A stretch of 64,000 bases of DNA, from assembly GCA_022393335.1 (NCBI GenBank), contig JAJEKB010021185.1:1298564-1362563 (forward strand), written 5' to 3'. How positions within the stretch are numbered: the first letter of the stretch is position 1; every line of letters starts with the position of its first letter. The DNA comes from Macrotrachela quadricornifera (lineage: Eukaryota; Rotifera; Eurotatoria; Philodinida; Philodinidae). This document shows, piece by piece, positions 22,215 to 34,364 of this stretch. A program made the position numbers and the translations under genes. Under the pieces are notes generated by a model. The model worked only from the letters and a program-made list of their open reading frames with translations, had not been told where the DNA came from and searched no databases.

Positions 22215-22835
22215 ATAGTTTTTTGTCCTGCTACACTTTGCAGAAATTTTTTTCTGGTCATTTTGCTAAAAAAAGTTGCGAAGTTCATTAAGAAATGGTG
22301 ATGGTATGACCAAAATACTAAACATAGTAAAATAGCATAAATTCCATTTTTACTGATAAAACATCAGAAAAAAATCGATCAGTAGATTTCAAAATGGCTA
22401 TATTCTGCAGAAATATGACATAGGAGATTTCGTAAACAAAATTTCCTCTACAAAATCCTACTAGCAATTTCTCAGACAAAACCGAAGAGTATCAAAAAAT
22501 TTTCATGCAACATTGTACATGGTATTTATCATAAAAATGTAGCACTTCTGTCAGGAATACTGTATGGAATATTGTATTGAAATTTATTCACATTCTTCGA
22601 CTTCGTCTGAGAAATTGCTAGTAGGATTTTGTAGTGAAAACGTTTCTCTGCAAAACCTACTATGTTACATTTCTGCAGAATATAGCCATTTCGAAATCTA
22701 CTGAACGATTTTTTTCTGATGTTTTATCAGTAAAAATGGAATTTATGCTATTTTACTATGTTTAGTATTTTGGTCATACCATCACCATTTCTTAATGAAC
22801 TTCGCAACTTTTTTTACCAAATTGACCAGCGAAAA
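22215..22835. repeat. Foldback element (~620 bp)
   Basis: The left arm (~22245-22490) and right arm (~22590-22830) are near-identical inverted copies, for example ATGGTGATGGTATGACCAAA against its complement, and ATTTCTGCAGAATATAGCC. The loop is ~100 bp. No ORF of note. It lies immediately outside the right end of the MULE element. Confidence 0.85.
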
Positions 22836-22839
22836 GAGC

Positions 22840-25145
22840 TCTACAAAATCTAATATGAAAGAAAAATTTCTGTATACTATGTGTTTTTCGTAGTTAAGTA
22901 CTAATGGAGCAATGCTCCAAATCTTTTTCCAGATCTAGAGCAGACCATTGTTGATTTTGAAAACCTTGTTTCAAATTATTGACTCTAACATTTGACAGTA
23001 AACAGCAATAGATGCTGTTACTTCGCAACTGTCTTTTATATCAACGATCCGAAGTGTCTCGGATTCCATATACTTCTCATAGATATGATTCATGAACGTG
23101 ACTGTGACCAACTAGTTCATGACAAAGACATGAATGCGACTAAAAAGCGTGGTCACACAGATTTCTATTCACAAGATACTGAATTAATTCCTGAACAAAT
23201 TAATAATTATATGGAAATTGTGGTTATGCATCTGAAATATGCATTTTTATGTGGTGAAATAAAATAATAACCCTGAACATCTACTAAAATATTTAAAAAT
23301 AAATAGTCTCTGAAAAAAAACTTAAAACTAGACGGGGCGGTACGGGGCGGTGGCGGTACGACTTTTTTGCTGCCCCATCCATCTCTGGTTCGCATCGTAA
23401 GATTCTCTATCGCTAGATGCATCGCTTGAATCGTTTCCTATTCTCTCTTCAGACTTAATATCACACTTAAAAAAAGTGCGCTTTAATTGTATCGTAATAT
23501 CATCAAGTCTACGACGAACCTACAGGGATCATCTCGACCTAGAACGCCTATTTGGAATGCCAACAAAACAGGTACCGAATCGAAACAAATGACTGCATAG
23601 TAAATCCATTCAAAACTCTTTTCAGCTTCTTCGTGCCGAATCCACCATAGGCGAATTTACATTAACAAGACTATATATACTTAAGTAATTCTTGCATTTA
23701 CGCACGCACCTATTGCCAGTCCAAAATCAAAATATCCAAAACTCACGTCAAAAAGCCATGATTGGTTGAATCCCAATGCCCAAAAAATCTGATGTGTTGA
23801 TAGATCAACATTGAAAACCTATGATTACCTAAGTCTCAAGTGTCAAAGATTCTAACTTGAGCAAAATGGAATGGCTCAAGTCCAAAGTTCTAAAACCTGA
23901 CTGGCAGATAGTGTAATGTGTCTATCTTCAACTACGTTCTTTTAACCTTCTAGCAAAGAAATAAACACTTTTTTTTCATGTGATCCTTCCTTCAGTCGAA
24001 GGAATTTTGAAATTATATATCATCATACTTTAAAAGAAATCCGCTTATAGATATTCATATTAAGTAATCATTTACTTAGTTTTGAATCATGCATTAAAAA
24101 TCTAAAATTAATCTAACAAATTAAATCAAGCTTTTAGTAACAAATCGAAAATTCAATAAAACAACGATAACTTTTGAATAGAAGGGTATGAAAAAAAATT
24201 CTCTTAGATTTTTCCTATTTCGTCATACTCAATTGGATGGGTCAAAACAGAAGATACCATCTTGAGTAATTCTCATGCCAGTTATAGAAAATAAAACTCA
24301 GAGCTAGTATAACATTTTAATTTAAAACTAAATTTCGATTTAATGATTTCTTTGTGCCAATATACATAGCTTACTTGATTGAATGCTATCGCAGAATATC
24401 AACATGAAGAAGAAAAACTAAAACGTGAAATTTATTTCTAATAAATCTATTTTCCTATGAATAACATCGGATGTATTCAACGTTCAATCTAACAATTCTG
24501 ATATATTATTTATGATGAATTATTTACAAATATAACTTTAAAATTTTGGATCATTGTCCCGATCTAAACGACAATCCAAACGAAATTCTAATGAAATGAT
24601 AAAATGAACACATCTCATATTTTCCTCTCGATGTTTACGTTAATTTGTTTCACAACGAATAGCAGAATCAAATCGTATACCTTTATTTCAAATTTTTAAA
24701 TCATTGGATTATATCATCGTTAAATACATATCTTGCGAAAAGAAAACAAATCACACTTCTGTATGGTCAGTGTATAGTATAACTAATGAAGATATATTTC
24801 TTAAAATATGAAAAAGTATCTGACTTTCTGCGAAATTTGTTTAAAAATTCTCTGACAAAAAAAACCAGGTTTTCAAGTTCTTTTAATCTTTCTATTAATC
24901 TGATATTGTTATGATTCTTATTGATGAATCTGACTAATATCAGAGAATATATTTGTAAACACTTCTCATTGTTTTGCTTTATTAAAATTTTAAATTTAGA
25001 TATGTCTCAGTATACAACAAAATACTATTTATAAAAATTTCGACATTGTTCAGCTGTTTGTAATGTGTGCAAAACATGAAATACAAAAAAAAAAAATTTA
25101 TAATTAATTTTGTTCATTCTTAGCACCTATATTTCTATTTAATTG
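22840..25145. other. Non-coding stretch with a short GC-rich island
   Basis: Mostly AT-rich and featureless. At 23330-23385 the sequence GACGGGGCGGTACGGGGCGG and a further GGCGGTACG form a short G-rich imperfect repeat that stands out. An open frame at 22992-23267 resembles nothing I know and I do not call it a gene. Confidence 0.4.
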
Positions 25146-25771
25146 TTAATCTTCATCATCTTTATCTTCTGTAATTATTGATTTCATATGTACTCCATTT
25201 CTTAATGTTGCTGTTCCTTGACCTTGTCGTAAAATTTTTCCACGTACATTTACTAAAACAGATCTTTGTTCTGATTTTGTTATTTCTTTTAAGAAAAATT
25301 TTCGATGAAATGGACCAGATATTGTTTTAGGATTAATTATAATTTCAACTTGAAAACTAATTCGATTTTCTGATTGAGATAATTCATTGACTAATAATTG
25401 TAATTCATCTGTATTTTGTTGATCGAGAATTATTTCTAATTTAATAGGTTTTTCACGAAAAATAATATTCATTATCATTGTATAACTATGAGAAAGTTTT
25501 AAAATTCCAAAATATAAATCAAATGAATATTTATTATCACAATATTCTTCCCATTGTAATTCATCTAATAACAAGAAAAAAGAATCGAATTAAAAATCAT
25601 AATATTAAATTTACTTGAATTTTCTTCATGTTTATTTGATGATTCTGTTGAATCAGCAGTAAATCGAACACCTAAAAAAATCATAAAATAAAATTATTTT
25701 TTTATTAGAAATTTTTTTTTTGTATTTTTACCACCAACTTTTCGAATATTAGTCAAACTATTGTCAACCAT
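25146..25771 (-). CDS. C20orf27/ADISSP-like protein
   Basis: Three exons on the minus strand: 25771-25732 (ATG, then VDNSLTNIRKVGG), 25671-25615, and 25564-25146. Introns are ~60 and 50 bp with GT-AG ends and consistent phase. The body contains LYFGILKLSHSYTMIMNIIF, which resembles the VGFLKVLHNYEIEFTF stretch of vertebrate C20orf27 (adipose-secreted signalling protein). The C-terminal VRGKILRQGQGTATLRNGV resembles the RVMDRHHGTPMLLDGV part, and an acidic tail follows. The protein is ~170 residues, in the size range of the family. Its molecular role here is unknown. There is no clear signal peptide. The N terminus is short, so an additional upstream exon is possible. Confidence 0.6.
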
Positions 25772-26284
25772 TTCAATGTATAAATATGAACATTTTTCAT
25801 CGAACAAAAAAAAAGAAAAGAAAAGTTATTTGTTTAAAAATAACCAATAGGTTTCTAATGGTTATAGAAAAGAAAAATAATGACATATAGATGGCACCTG
25901 TTCCTTTGTAATCTTGAATTTTATGTTTTGTTAAAATAATTAAAAAAAACTGAACACAAGTATTTTTGCCATAGAATTAGATTAAAAATTCGATAAATAT
26001 CATTGATTATAATAAGAGTTAAATTTCTTTAAGTTTTTTATGCTCAATATTGAAAATTTTCTATTGAAAATTACAAGCAACATCCCTGGAATAATATTAT
26101 TCCCATCCGTATACTATCTTATATAATGTATTTTAGTTTTTGTTTTTAAATCTTCTATTAATGGTAAAATGAAGTATAAAATATTTTAATCTATTGAATA
26201 TTAGAAGAAAGAGATATGAAATGATTTATTTTATTTCCAAATTTGATCAAAAAGAATGTGAATAGTCGTAAAAAATCTTTTTCC
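25772..26284. other. Spacer, no feature seen
   Basis: AT-rich DNA upstream of the ADISSP-like gene, likely its promoter. No other support. Confidence 0.4.
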
Positions 26285-26826
26285 TCATGAAATTTCATCA
26301 TGTTCACCATGTGGATCGATGTATATCAATAAGAGTTTGTTGGTATGATTAATATATTCATTTGATTCTATAGAAATATGTTTATAACCATACTTTTCTG
26401 TTAATAATTTCATCATTTCACTTGATCGACTAGCAGTCAGATTGTAAAATATGATCATATTTCTATAAATAAATTTGTAATTATTATAAGATATATTTCA
26501 AACAAAAAAAAAACTATTACTTGTATCAATGTTGATTTTTCAAGTGAATAAAATAAGTTTGTTAAGTTTGATCCAAATAACCAGTCGAGTCCAGTCCAAA
26601 ATGATGGTGACATACAAATAGCAATACCAAATGTTGCCGAATAAGACAAATCCATATAAATAACAGGATATCGTTTTTCTTCACTATTTGTCAAATAATC
26701 AACTGATACAAAAATAATTTTTTTTCGTCGTGAATATTCAAATGATACACAGAAACTATCATATGTATGGAAATGAGATGATTGTCCATCAATCAGAAAA
26801 TTATAATCGCTCTTTAGAGTTTTAAA
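26285..26826 (-). CDS. Unrecognised gene, two or more exons
   Basis: An open minus-strand stretch from ~26826 to ~26520 (containing FHTYDSFCVSFEYSRRKK, then KRYPVIYMDLSYSATFG and a hydrophobic Trp-rich patch) ends in CAA followed by GTAATA, a possible donor. A second piece (26455-26285, ending at a TGA) reads MIIFYNLTASRSSEMMKL and onward, after an acceptor TTTATAG at ~26465. The two do not join in phase with the sites I can see: the phased join stops after ~11 codons. So one site is wrong or there is a frameshift. I recognise no domain. The start is missing and may be in exons further upstream, perhaps 27532-27772. Confidence 0.4.
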
Positions 26827-27531
26827 AATTTTTTAATTTACGTTTTATGAATATTTAAAATAGTAATTAACGTGTTGTGTTATTTATTTTTATGACACAT
26901 CATTGTTCGTGAGATATGAAAATTTGAAAGTAACTGACGAACTTTAAATGATAGATATTGAGAAAGGGATTTTTTTTGGAATGAAAATATATCAAATGAT
27001 TTCTAAAATTCATCTTATTCGAAGGGATTATCTCTGATATGAGACAAATTTGTCATTCAAAGATTGGTCGAAATAGAATTACTCTCTTCATAATATTGTC
27101 CGCTATATTTTTTTGTGTATGATTAGTTTAACAATCTTTATGTTTGCTTCATCCTATTTAGTATGTCTTTGTTTTCTTTTTTAATTAAATTTTATATATG
27201 AAAGAACCATCTTAGTCAGTTGACTAGCCTTTTTCGAGTTCGCCTTTATTTGTACAACAATAAGGGACTTTCACACGATTTTCAACTTAATAAACATCGA
27301 TCTACATATATATTCTTGTAGACTATGTAGATGATCAATCAAGAAAACAATAGAGAAAGAGAAAAAGGGAGATAGTATGTAAAAGATAACGCCCACTACT
27401 TAATAAATCGTCATTATTTTTCTATCATTCGAAATTTAAATGTGCAAGAATAAGAATCGACTACAAAGTACAGCAAATAAAATTTTATAAAACTATACTT
27501 ATCAATTAGTCATTGTAGCTATGGGAGTTTG

Positions 27532-27772
27532 TCACTCTAGTAAATCGTCTATTTCTGCATACTTCAGATCTGACACATCACCTAATTGTCGTTGGAATGT
27601 TCGAAAAATTTCATCGAAGACTATTCTTTTAATAGAATATAATAATAATGTTTTAAGGTCAACTTTATATTGTATGACAACTGGGCATACTGAATCTAAA
27701 GAGAAATGTTTACCTTTATATTGAGCAAAACTAATTTCATCTTCTGGCCGATTATATTCAAGAGGAAAATAT
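27532..27772 (-). CDS. Possible exon of an unrecognised gene
   Basis: An 80-codon minus-strand frame follows a good acceptor (TTTAAATTAG at ~27773) and ends at TGA 27532-27534. Its composition is protein-like (for example RYFPLEYNRPEDEISF, then FDEIFRTFQRQLGD). No family is recognised. It may be the last exon of a gene or belong to the one at 26285-26826. An overlapping plus-strand ORF starting at 27521 seems less protein-like. Confidence 0.35.
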
Positions 27773-29384
27773 CTAATTTAAATTAATTGAAAATCAAAAT
27801 CTTTGACAAGTTTTCTCAGTTTGCCGACGCATCAAAGTGTAATTTAAGATAAAAATAAGCTTTGCAAAAACGTATAATCTATAATTGACTAAAATGTCGA
27901 ATTTTGTAGAAAGGAAGTGGAAGTGTTGGAAGAATGCAGTTCTATTATCCAGAGTACCTACAGATTCCAGTGTGACCACCTATGAACTAGCTATACAACC
28001 AGCTAAACTAAATAAAAAATGTGTAATACCTTGGAAATGTTTATATGAAAGATTTAGAACTTGAATTAGATAAAATGCCATCGACTCAACTTGTTATAAA
28101 TGAGGTTTCCTGACTAATTATTTTTGTCTGTAAAGAAATATGTTTGAAGTAGAAGAAAAGATACGTAATAGTGATTTAATGATTACTATACAAAGTCAAT
28201 CTACTTGATCAAAAGTAACTGGTATGCATTTATTAGTTTTTTCTTTTACCATTTTCAAGCTGAAAGTATTATAATTAATCATTTTTCTCTTTTCGAAGTT
28301 TATCAAATAAAATATGTTTTCAAACTTTTTTTGGAATACCTTTTCGATGCTTACACATCCTACATGTTTCTAAAGCAATTTTGATGATGATTTTATACTA
28401 ATCAAACTGTAACTAACCTTTACTCTTAGCTAAAACTCGGCCTCAAACTCAGCCAATCGAAGACTGCCAAGTCCAAACTCAATCAGATCTATCTTGAAAG
28501 AAAAAGTTCTTGATCTACTATAATGAAAAATAGAATAATAGTAATGCAGTAGTATTTACAAAAACGAAATACATAGTGAGATTGGTCGCTGAAAATCAAA
28601 ACAAATTTTGAGCATCAACTAGATGATGAAACTCAACTTTCGTATAATTTTTCTTCACTTGTAATAAGAAGTCATAACTTCAGGGTATGATGCCACTGAA
28701 GTCCAATAAATACCTCCTGAAAACGAGTTTGGTAGTAGAAAAGAAATGGAGTGATCTTATTAGAATGCGCTATCTATCATAGCATGAAAAGTAAATATCA
28801 ATAGAAAATTTTTACATTGACTCCAGCTTACGGAGGCCTAATGGTTTCGTCGCCGATGATAAAAGTGGAAGATCTATACTTTTCGATTGACTGTTATCCG
28901 TACATTACTCACACACCAATTCTCAAATCGTAACTCTCTCTCCAATGTGATGATAAAGTGAAAAGCTAAAAAAGAATTGACAACTATTGTTTGGAAAATA
29001 TTTTAGAACCGTGACTAGGACAATGATGAAAAATAAAAACACTCATTACACGTCTCATTAATAATTTCACTTCTATCTAACAAATAATCTTCTTTGAAAG
29101 TAACATTATTCTCTATAGCACGCATTTAATATAACTTTTTTTGACAAATTCTATGAATGACTTATCAAAATTTTGCGTCTAATCTTTTTTCTTTAGAGAA
29201 AGTCTATTTTACGAAAATTACAATTTTGTATAAAATTTGATCAAAGGTTTTCGGAGTCGAGAAACTCTAGTCGGTAATCGGTTTTCAAAAATCGTGTACT
29301 TCGTATTTTTCTTAAAGATGATTTATTTTTTTAAAAATAAATACTTTCTACAAATTTTAATGAAAGATTTACAGCAGCTCATCG

Positions 29385-29640
29385 CGTAGGATGGGATAGC
29401 ATGAAAAAAAAACTGTACCATGGGATGAATTCTTTCTAATCAATTCATAGGATGAGGCTATCCTCAAAAAATTTTTGTTCCATGGTGGGATAAATCTATC
29501 CACCAAAAAACATGTGTCATAGAATGGGACTATCTTTTAAAATTTTCTATCCCATTCCATGAGATAAAAAAAAATTTCAGCACTATTTAATAAGATGAAA
29601 TGGGATTATCTCATAGAACTTCATACTTGTCAAATACCTT
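29385..29640. repeat. ATGGGATA/TATCCCAT patch
   Basis: In ~250 bp the words GGATGGGATAG, CCATGGGATGA, CTATCC, CCATGGTGGGATA, GAATGGGACTATC, CTATCCCATTCCATGAGAT and AAATGGGATTATCTCAT occur in both orientations. This is far denser than the AT-rich surroundings would give by chance. Confidence 0.6.
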
Positions 29641-32199
29641 TTAAAAAGATACAGTATCTTATCGCATTTATCAGTTCGCAATTATTTTCTTTACTTTCAC
29701 AATGAAAAAAACACATGTCATGCTCTCTATGAATACAAAATAGTAAACTATGAAGAAAAACTAGATTAATAAATGGAAATATTAGTTCAAGTACACAACT
29801 TCTGGAGAATTACAAATAGAAAATGAAGTACTAGTCAACTTTATCGAATCAAATTGACATTCAACAACAGATAACAAAGTATTAGAAGACATGTTATCGA
29901 TTATAATCTGCTATAATTGAAGCAAAGTTAAAATTATTATCGGTTTTAGACTATATATAGTAGGAAATATCTTTTAAATTAGATAGAATTTTAATTTTGC
30001 TGCAATTATGGAAGATTACAATCGAAACGTTTTTCACTGGGTAACCATTTATGAATAGAAAAAAAAAGTTATTTCTCATTTGGTTTGTCTAAATAACCAA
30101 GAGAAGCATCTACATCAAAACAATTATATTGTTTTTGATAAAAACAAACGAATTTTTGTAAAAAAATGTTTGTCTCATTCGAAGCGGGCCCTGGTTTCCA
30201 GGGTCAAAGAACAATCTGTAATCAGTTTTTCAAAATTTTGAGTTTGATGCGTTCCGGCATACCACTTGTCGATTCGAATTTCTGTATTTCGAAAACTTTT
30301 GAACAAGTGTTAAATTGCCAATTATTGTGATAATTGCTTTGGAACTTCAGAAAAGTTCTCAGGATTAAAAACAACTCAAAAGCCAATTTAGGTTTCGTAC
30401 TATACCTTTGTAAAATTCAGGAACCGAAAAGCATTTTTGGAAATCAAGAAAATATCTTCTCATACCTCTTTAAATATCTAAACAACCTTTAGGAAAGGAT
30501 CGGCTCCCTCAAATACCCTAATGATTTTCCAAAAAAAAACTAATTAGATTTTTGGCAATGATAAAAATCTATTCTAGATTATCATAGAGGCGTCGAAATC
30601 AGTACTGTCGAAATTCTTTTGGGTTTCGAAACCTCAAAAACCAATAAAGTATTCTCCAGAATGGTTCAGAATATTGGAAATTCTTTCGGAAACCAAAAGG
30701 GATTCTCAAAAAGTTTTTCGAGCTGTTTTGAGTTTCTAAGAATAAAGACTTTTTTTATAGTGTGCTCCAACGAATATATTCAAATGGCTATACTCTAATG
30801 GGTATCTATTTACAGCTATATATTGATAGCTATAGCGGTAATGGTATACCGTTAGACCTACACGTATTTGCATTTCCTCTCTTCTAAGAATGTCCATCAG
30901 AATTAATACCGTTTCTTCAAACGTACTTCTTCTCTTCTTGAGAACTTTATATTGAAATATTTTTTCTTTGTATTATTTTAAACCTAAATTTCTAGCACTT
31001 TTCTATCTGGTATTGTGAACACGTAAATTTTAGCTCTTAAGACTGTATAACTGTAACTATGGTTAAAGAAGAGATAACTCAGGCAGCTCACACTTCTAAT
31101 ATTATTATTACTTTTTTTTCCATTTTTAACCTTAAAGGAACAACAAATTGAAAATAAAAAAAAATAGCATTGAACCTATATTTCGAAAGTTGTATCTCTA
31201 TATCTGTACATTAATAGAAAGAATTTTTTATGAAGTTAAATATAATTTCGTCACTTTATTGGTATAAAACATCATGTTGTTCGAGAAAACTTTTCTTTTC
31301 TCTATATCTCAGGCACCTTACAATCAGAATCTGATGAAATCTTGAGAAAAGTAAACGCATATTTTCTTGTCAGATCTCGCACTAAGATCATATGAGAAAC
31401 CTTGTACAATATTGTAAGATCTTATGTCTGATTTTTTGACCTGGGTCATTTCAGTATATTGTGACAAAAAACATTTTCTTCATTTTTGTATGTGGTAGAA
31501 ATGCTTTTGACGTACAGATAAAGATATTGTATATCATTTTTGTCTAACTAGCACTTTTCATTGCCGATACAAATAGATTCAATTAACCATTGAAAGTAGA
31601 GAATTATTTTTAAAAAAATTAGCTTCATTAAAGTGATACAAAAAAAATTTTTTTTTACAATTATTATTCAAGTAAACCAGCTTTCTCTGTTATTATCTTG
31701 AAATAATGATGTTTGTCTTAACACTTCACGAAAGTCGAGACGATTTTCGCGTATTGTAATATTTCTTGAGAATAAAGATGAGTATCAACTGCCATGATCG
31801 ATTTCGATTTCTCTGACAAGGATGTAATCAATTAATGAATTTGCAAAAGAATATATTATTTATTTTAAAATATGATACTGGATAAACAAGAACAATATGA
31901 AATTTCATGATAAAACGAATAAAATCTCATTTTCATTAGTTTTATTCTGATGTTTTTATTAGAAAGAGTTTTGATTTAGAATGATGAATAATCTAAAATA
32001 AGAGAAATAAAATAATTAATAAGTAGGTTGATGATGTAAGAATGAATCATAACATTTTACAAAAATGTTCATCTTAGACAGATCATTGAAAGCGTGTCTT
32101 AAGAAATGACAAATGTTATTTACGTAAATAAAAAATGCACCATTTTTGTAGAGCACCTCAAGACGAATCTTTTAAAAAAAAAGTTGGAGCAATCAAATA

Positions 32200-32800
32200 T
32201 TAAAAGAAATATTCCGTCTACTGAAAAGAGTGTAATGCGTCGAGGAGCTACATAAAAAACTAGCACATGTTCGTTCGTTATACAGAACGAAAGAATATAA
32301 AATTAATATTTCTCATAAAATTTGATCAAAGGTAGTCGAAGGTGAAGAATCTAAATCTGATATCTATTTGTACTAATTAATTGTTAATTAGTTAATAATT
32401 AATATTTTCTATGAAACTTTGTCAAAGGTAATCGAAGGTGGGGATTCTGAGTCTGTAGTTACTGTTTGAGTGTCATCAACTAATTATCAACTAATGATTA
32501 ATTGATATCCATTAACTATTAATAATTCTCTCTACTGAAAGGAAGATTATGCATCGAGCAGCTACTACCAAAAAAAAATCACTGAAATGTTTGTTCGTGC
32601 ATTCACTCACTTGGTAATTATTGATATTTTTTATAAAGCTTAGCTAAAGTTAATCAAAGGTAGAAATCTGAATCTGTGGTGAATTTTGTTAATTATTAGT
32701 TATTTAGTTTTGTCCACTAGAAAGAGGCTTATGCATGAAGTAATCACAACGATTAAATGTTCGTTGGCTCATTCCTTGGTTTGATTGCTATGGGACGAAA
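32200..32800. repeat. Degenerate tandem repeat (units of about 200-300 bp)
   Basis: Related blocks recur: TCTACTGAAAAGAGTGTAATGCG (32217), TCTACTGAAAGGAAGATTATGC (32531) and CCACTAGAAAGAGGCTTATGC (32717). Each is followed at a distance by a TTTGATCAAAGGTAGTCGAAGGT-like block (32322, 32416, 32641). Unit length is irregular. No coding potential. Confidence 0.5.
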
Positions 32801-33101
32801 GAAAGTAAATATAATTTTGATATTAACTCTATTATTGAGTTTGGTAGATCACCTAATAACATCTTTTCTATATGTAGTTGTGATCTAGTAGGGATCTGAG
32901 CTACCGAATTTTAGTACCAATGATATTCTTATTTGGCGACAGAAAAGTAATGCTGAATAAAGTTCAGACGCCTTACCATTATATTTTGTAATAACCAATT
33001 TTAGATTTCTGAATATATAAACTTATTTTATTTGAAAATTACAAAAAAAATTAACAAATAAATTTTATCCAGTTTTTAGAGTTTAATGTTCTTCGAACAC
33101 T

Positions 33102-34181
33102 TTAAATAGTTAAATAAATCGTGCACTTTTTTTCACGTTTATTTTCATCAACTTTATTAATAATAAAGTTAATACCAGCAGGTAGTAAAACTTCAGCTTC
33201 CTTTTGAATCGCTGACATAGATGATATATCTAAACCAAATGATTCTGTAAATGGACGATCGATAATATCAATAATAAATAATGTTGAAACTTCATCAGAG
33301 GCAGGTGGATTAGTAAATGTTTCTGCTATTTCTTGTTTTTTTGTAGTCGATGAAAAGGCAGACCAACAACGTGTTTGTCCAACAGCTGATTTATACTGTT
33401 GAATATGTTCTATTTTGCAATTTCCTCCACGATAGACACGTTGTTGAGTTTGTTTAACCGTTTCACGACAATTCCATAGAGCATTTTGAAGAAGAAAGCA
33501 ATAGGGACCAAGTGTCTTCAATTTCGAACAATCTTCATTTCTTAATATATTATTTAAAACACGATAAAGGAAACTTTCGATGGTATAAAAATAGATACAC
33601 CATTTACCGATATCTGATAAACTTTTATTTTTAATTTCACGCAATTTGTTAGCAATCTCTTTACTTTTCGTTTTATCATATTGTTTTACACACAATTTTC
33701 CTTCTTCAAATATTCCATCCGCTGCAAGTTCAACAATTCTTGGAGCATTTTCTTCTGTTAACATATAACAAGAATTATTATATTGATTGGCCCATTCCCA
33801 AAGATATTTCGAGAAACCGCTTCCTTCTACAAATGTTTTTGAAGGTAAATCATTCCCATTGAAACGATGTTCACGTGGAGCAAATAATTCACTTGATTCA
33901 AGAGTTTTACGGCAAATTGGACGTTGTCGATTTTTATCTAATACGTGTATTTGCAATTTATGTTTAAAATCAATCTTATAATTATTTCCTATGATAACTT
34001 CGTTCTTATTTTGTTGATAAGCTTCTTCTATTATTTCATTATCACTATTAGAAAAACGTGACCATTCTGCTGGTTCATCTTTAGACCAAGGATTTGGATT
34101 AGATTTCCAAAACCACCAAACAGTTGATACTTCTTCATCGAAGACTGTTGTCATAATAATCGTCTGCTTTTGTAAAAGCAC
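33102..34181 (-). CDS. WWE-domain NAD:arginine ADP-ribosyltransferase
   Basis: Intronless, 359 residues. The N-terminal WWE domain (residues ~20-90) starts with VWWFWKSNPNPWSK and ends near RPICR. WWE domains bind ADP-ribose-type ligands. A linker leads to an ART catalytic domain with R-S-ExE chemistry: Arg in RVYRGG, the Ser-Thr motif in AFSSTT, and Glu-x-Glu in KEAEVLLPAG. It transfers ADP-ribose from NAD to a protein, by family knowledge to arginine. I see no signal peptide or membrane segment, so it is likely intracellular. It is divergently paired with a paralogue at 34365. A methionine in the context IIMTTV at residue ~10 is an alternative start. Bdelloids carry expanded families of this type. 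Confidence 0.9.
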   Translation of the reverse strand: MLLQKQTIIMTTVFDEEVSTVWWFWKSNPNPWSKDEPAEWSRFSNSDNEIIEEAYQQNKNEVIIGNNYKIDFKHKLQIHVLDKNRQRPICRKTLESSELFAPREHRFNGNDLPSKTFVEGSGFSKYLWEWANQYNNSCYMLTEENAPRIVELAADGIFEEGKLCVKQYDKTKSKEIANKLREIKNKSLSDIGKWCIYFYTIESFLYRVLNNILRNEDCSKLKTLGPYCFLLQNALWNCRETVKQTQQRVYRGGNCKIEHIQQYKSAVGQTRCWSAFSSTTKKQEIAETFTNPPASDEVSTLFIIDIIDRPFTESFGLDISSMSAIQKEAEVLLPAGINFIINKVDENKREKKCTIYLTI

Positions 34182-34364
34182 AGGAAAAGGAATGAGGTAT
34201 CGAGTTTTATAAATAAATAACTTATTTCAAAAGGAAGATAACAAAAGAAAAAAAAAGGTAAGCAAATAATAATTTAAAAAAATGTTTTTTAATATGTCAC
34301 TCTTTATATTTTCGTCACCTACATCGTTTGCATCCTTTTTATTACTCTATACAAAAAAAAAAAC
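34182..34364. promoter_or_regulatory. Shared divergent promoter of two ART genes
   Basis: 183 bp separate the two opposed start codons. The DNA is A/T-rich with poly-A runs. Co-regulation is an inference from the geometry. Confidence 0.5.

Larger units (their letters stand above)
27980..33100. other. Long non-coding region with word-repeat patches
   Basis: No gene is supported over ~5 kb. It contains a TGGGATA/TATCCCA patch (29385-29640), a region of GGTTTCGAAACC-like words (30590-30720), AGATCT-type words (31330-31440), and degenerate tandem units at 32200-32800. Confidence 0.45.

Noticed and set aside
22992..23267. 91-codon plus-strand ORF
   Set aside because: No recognisable motif, no splice sites or homologous feel; not enough to call a gene.
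31325..31350. CTGATGA...GAAA resembling a second hammerhead core
   Set aside because: No stem II can form between the two boxes.
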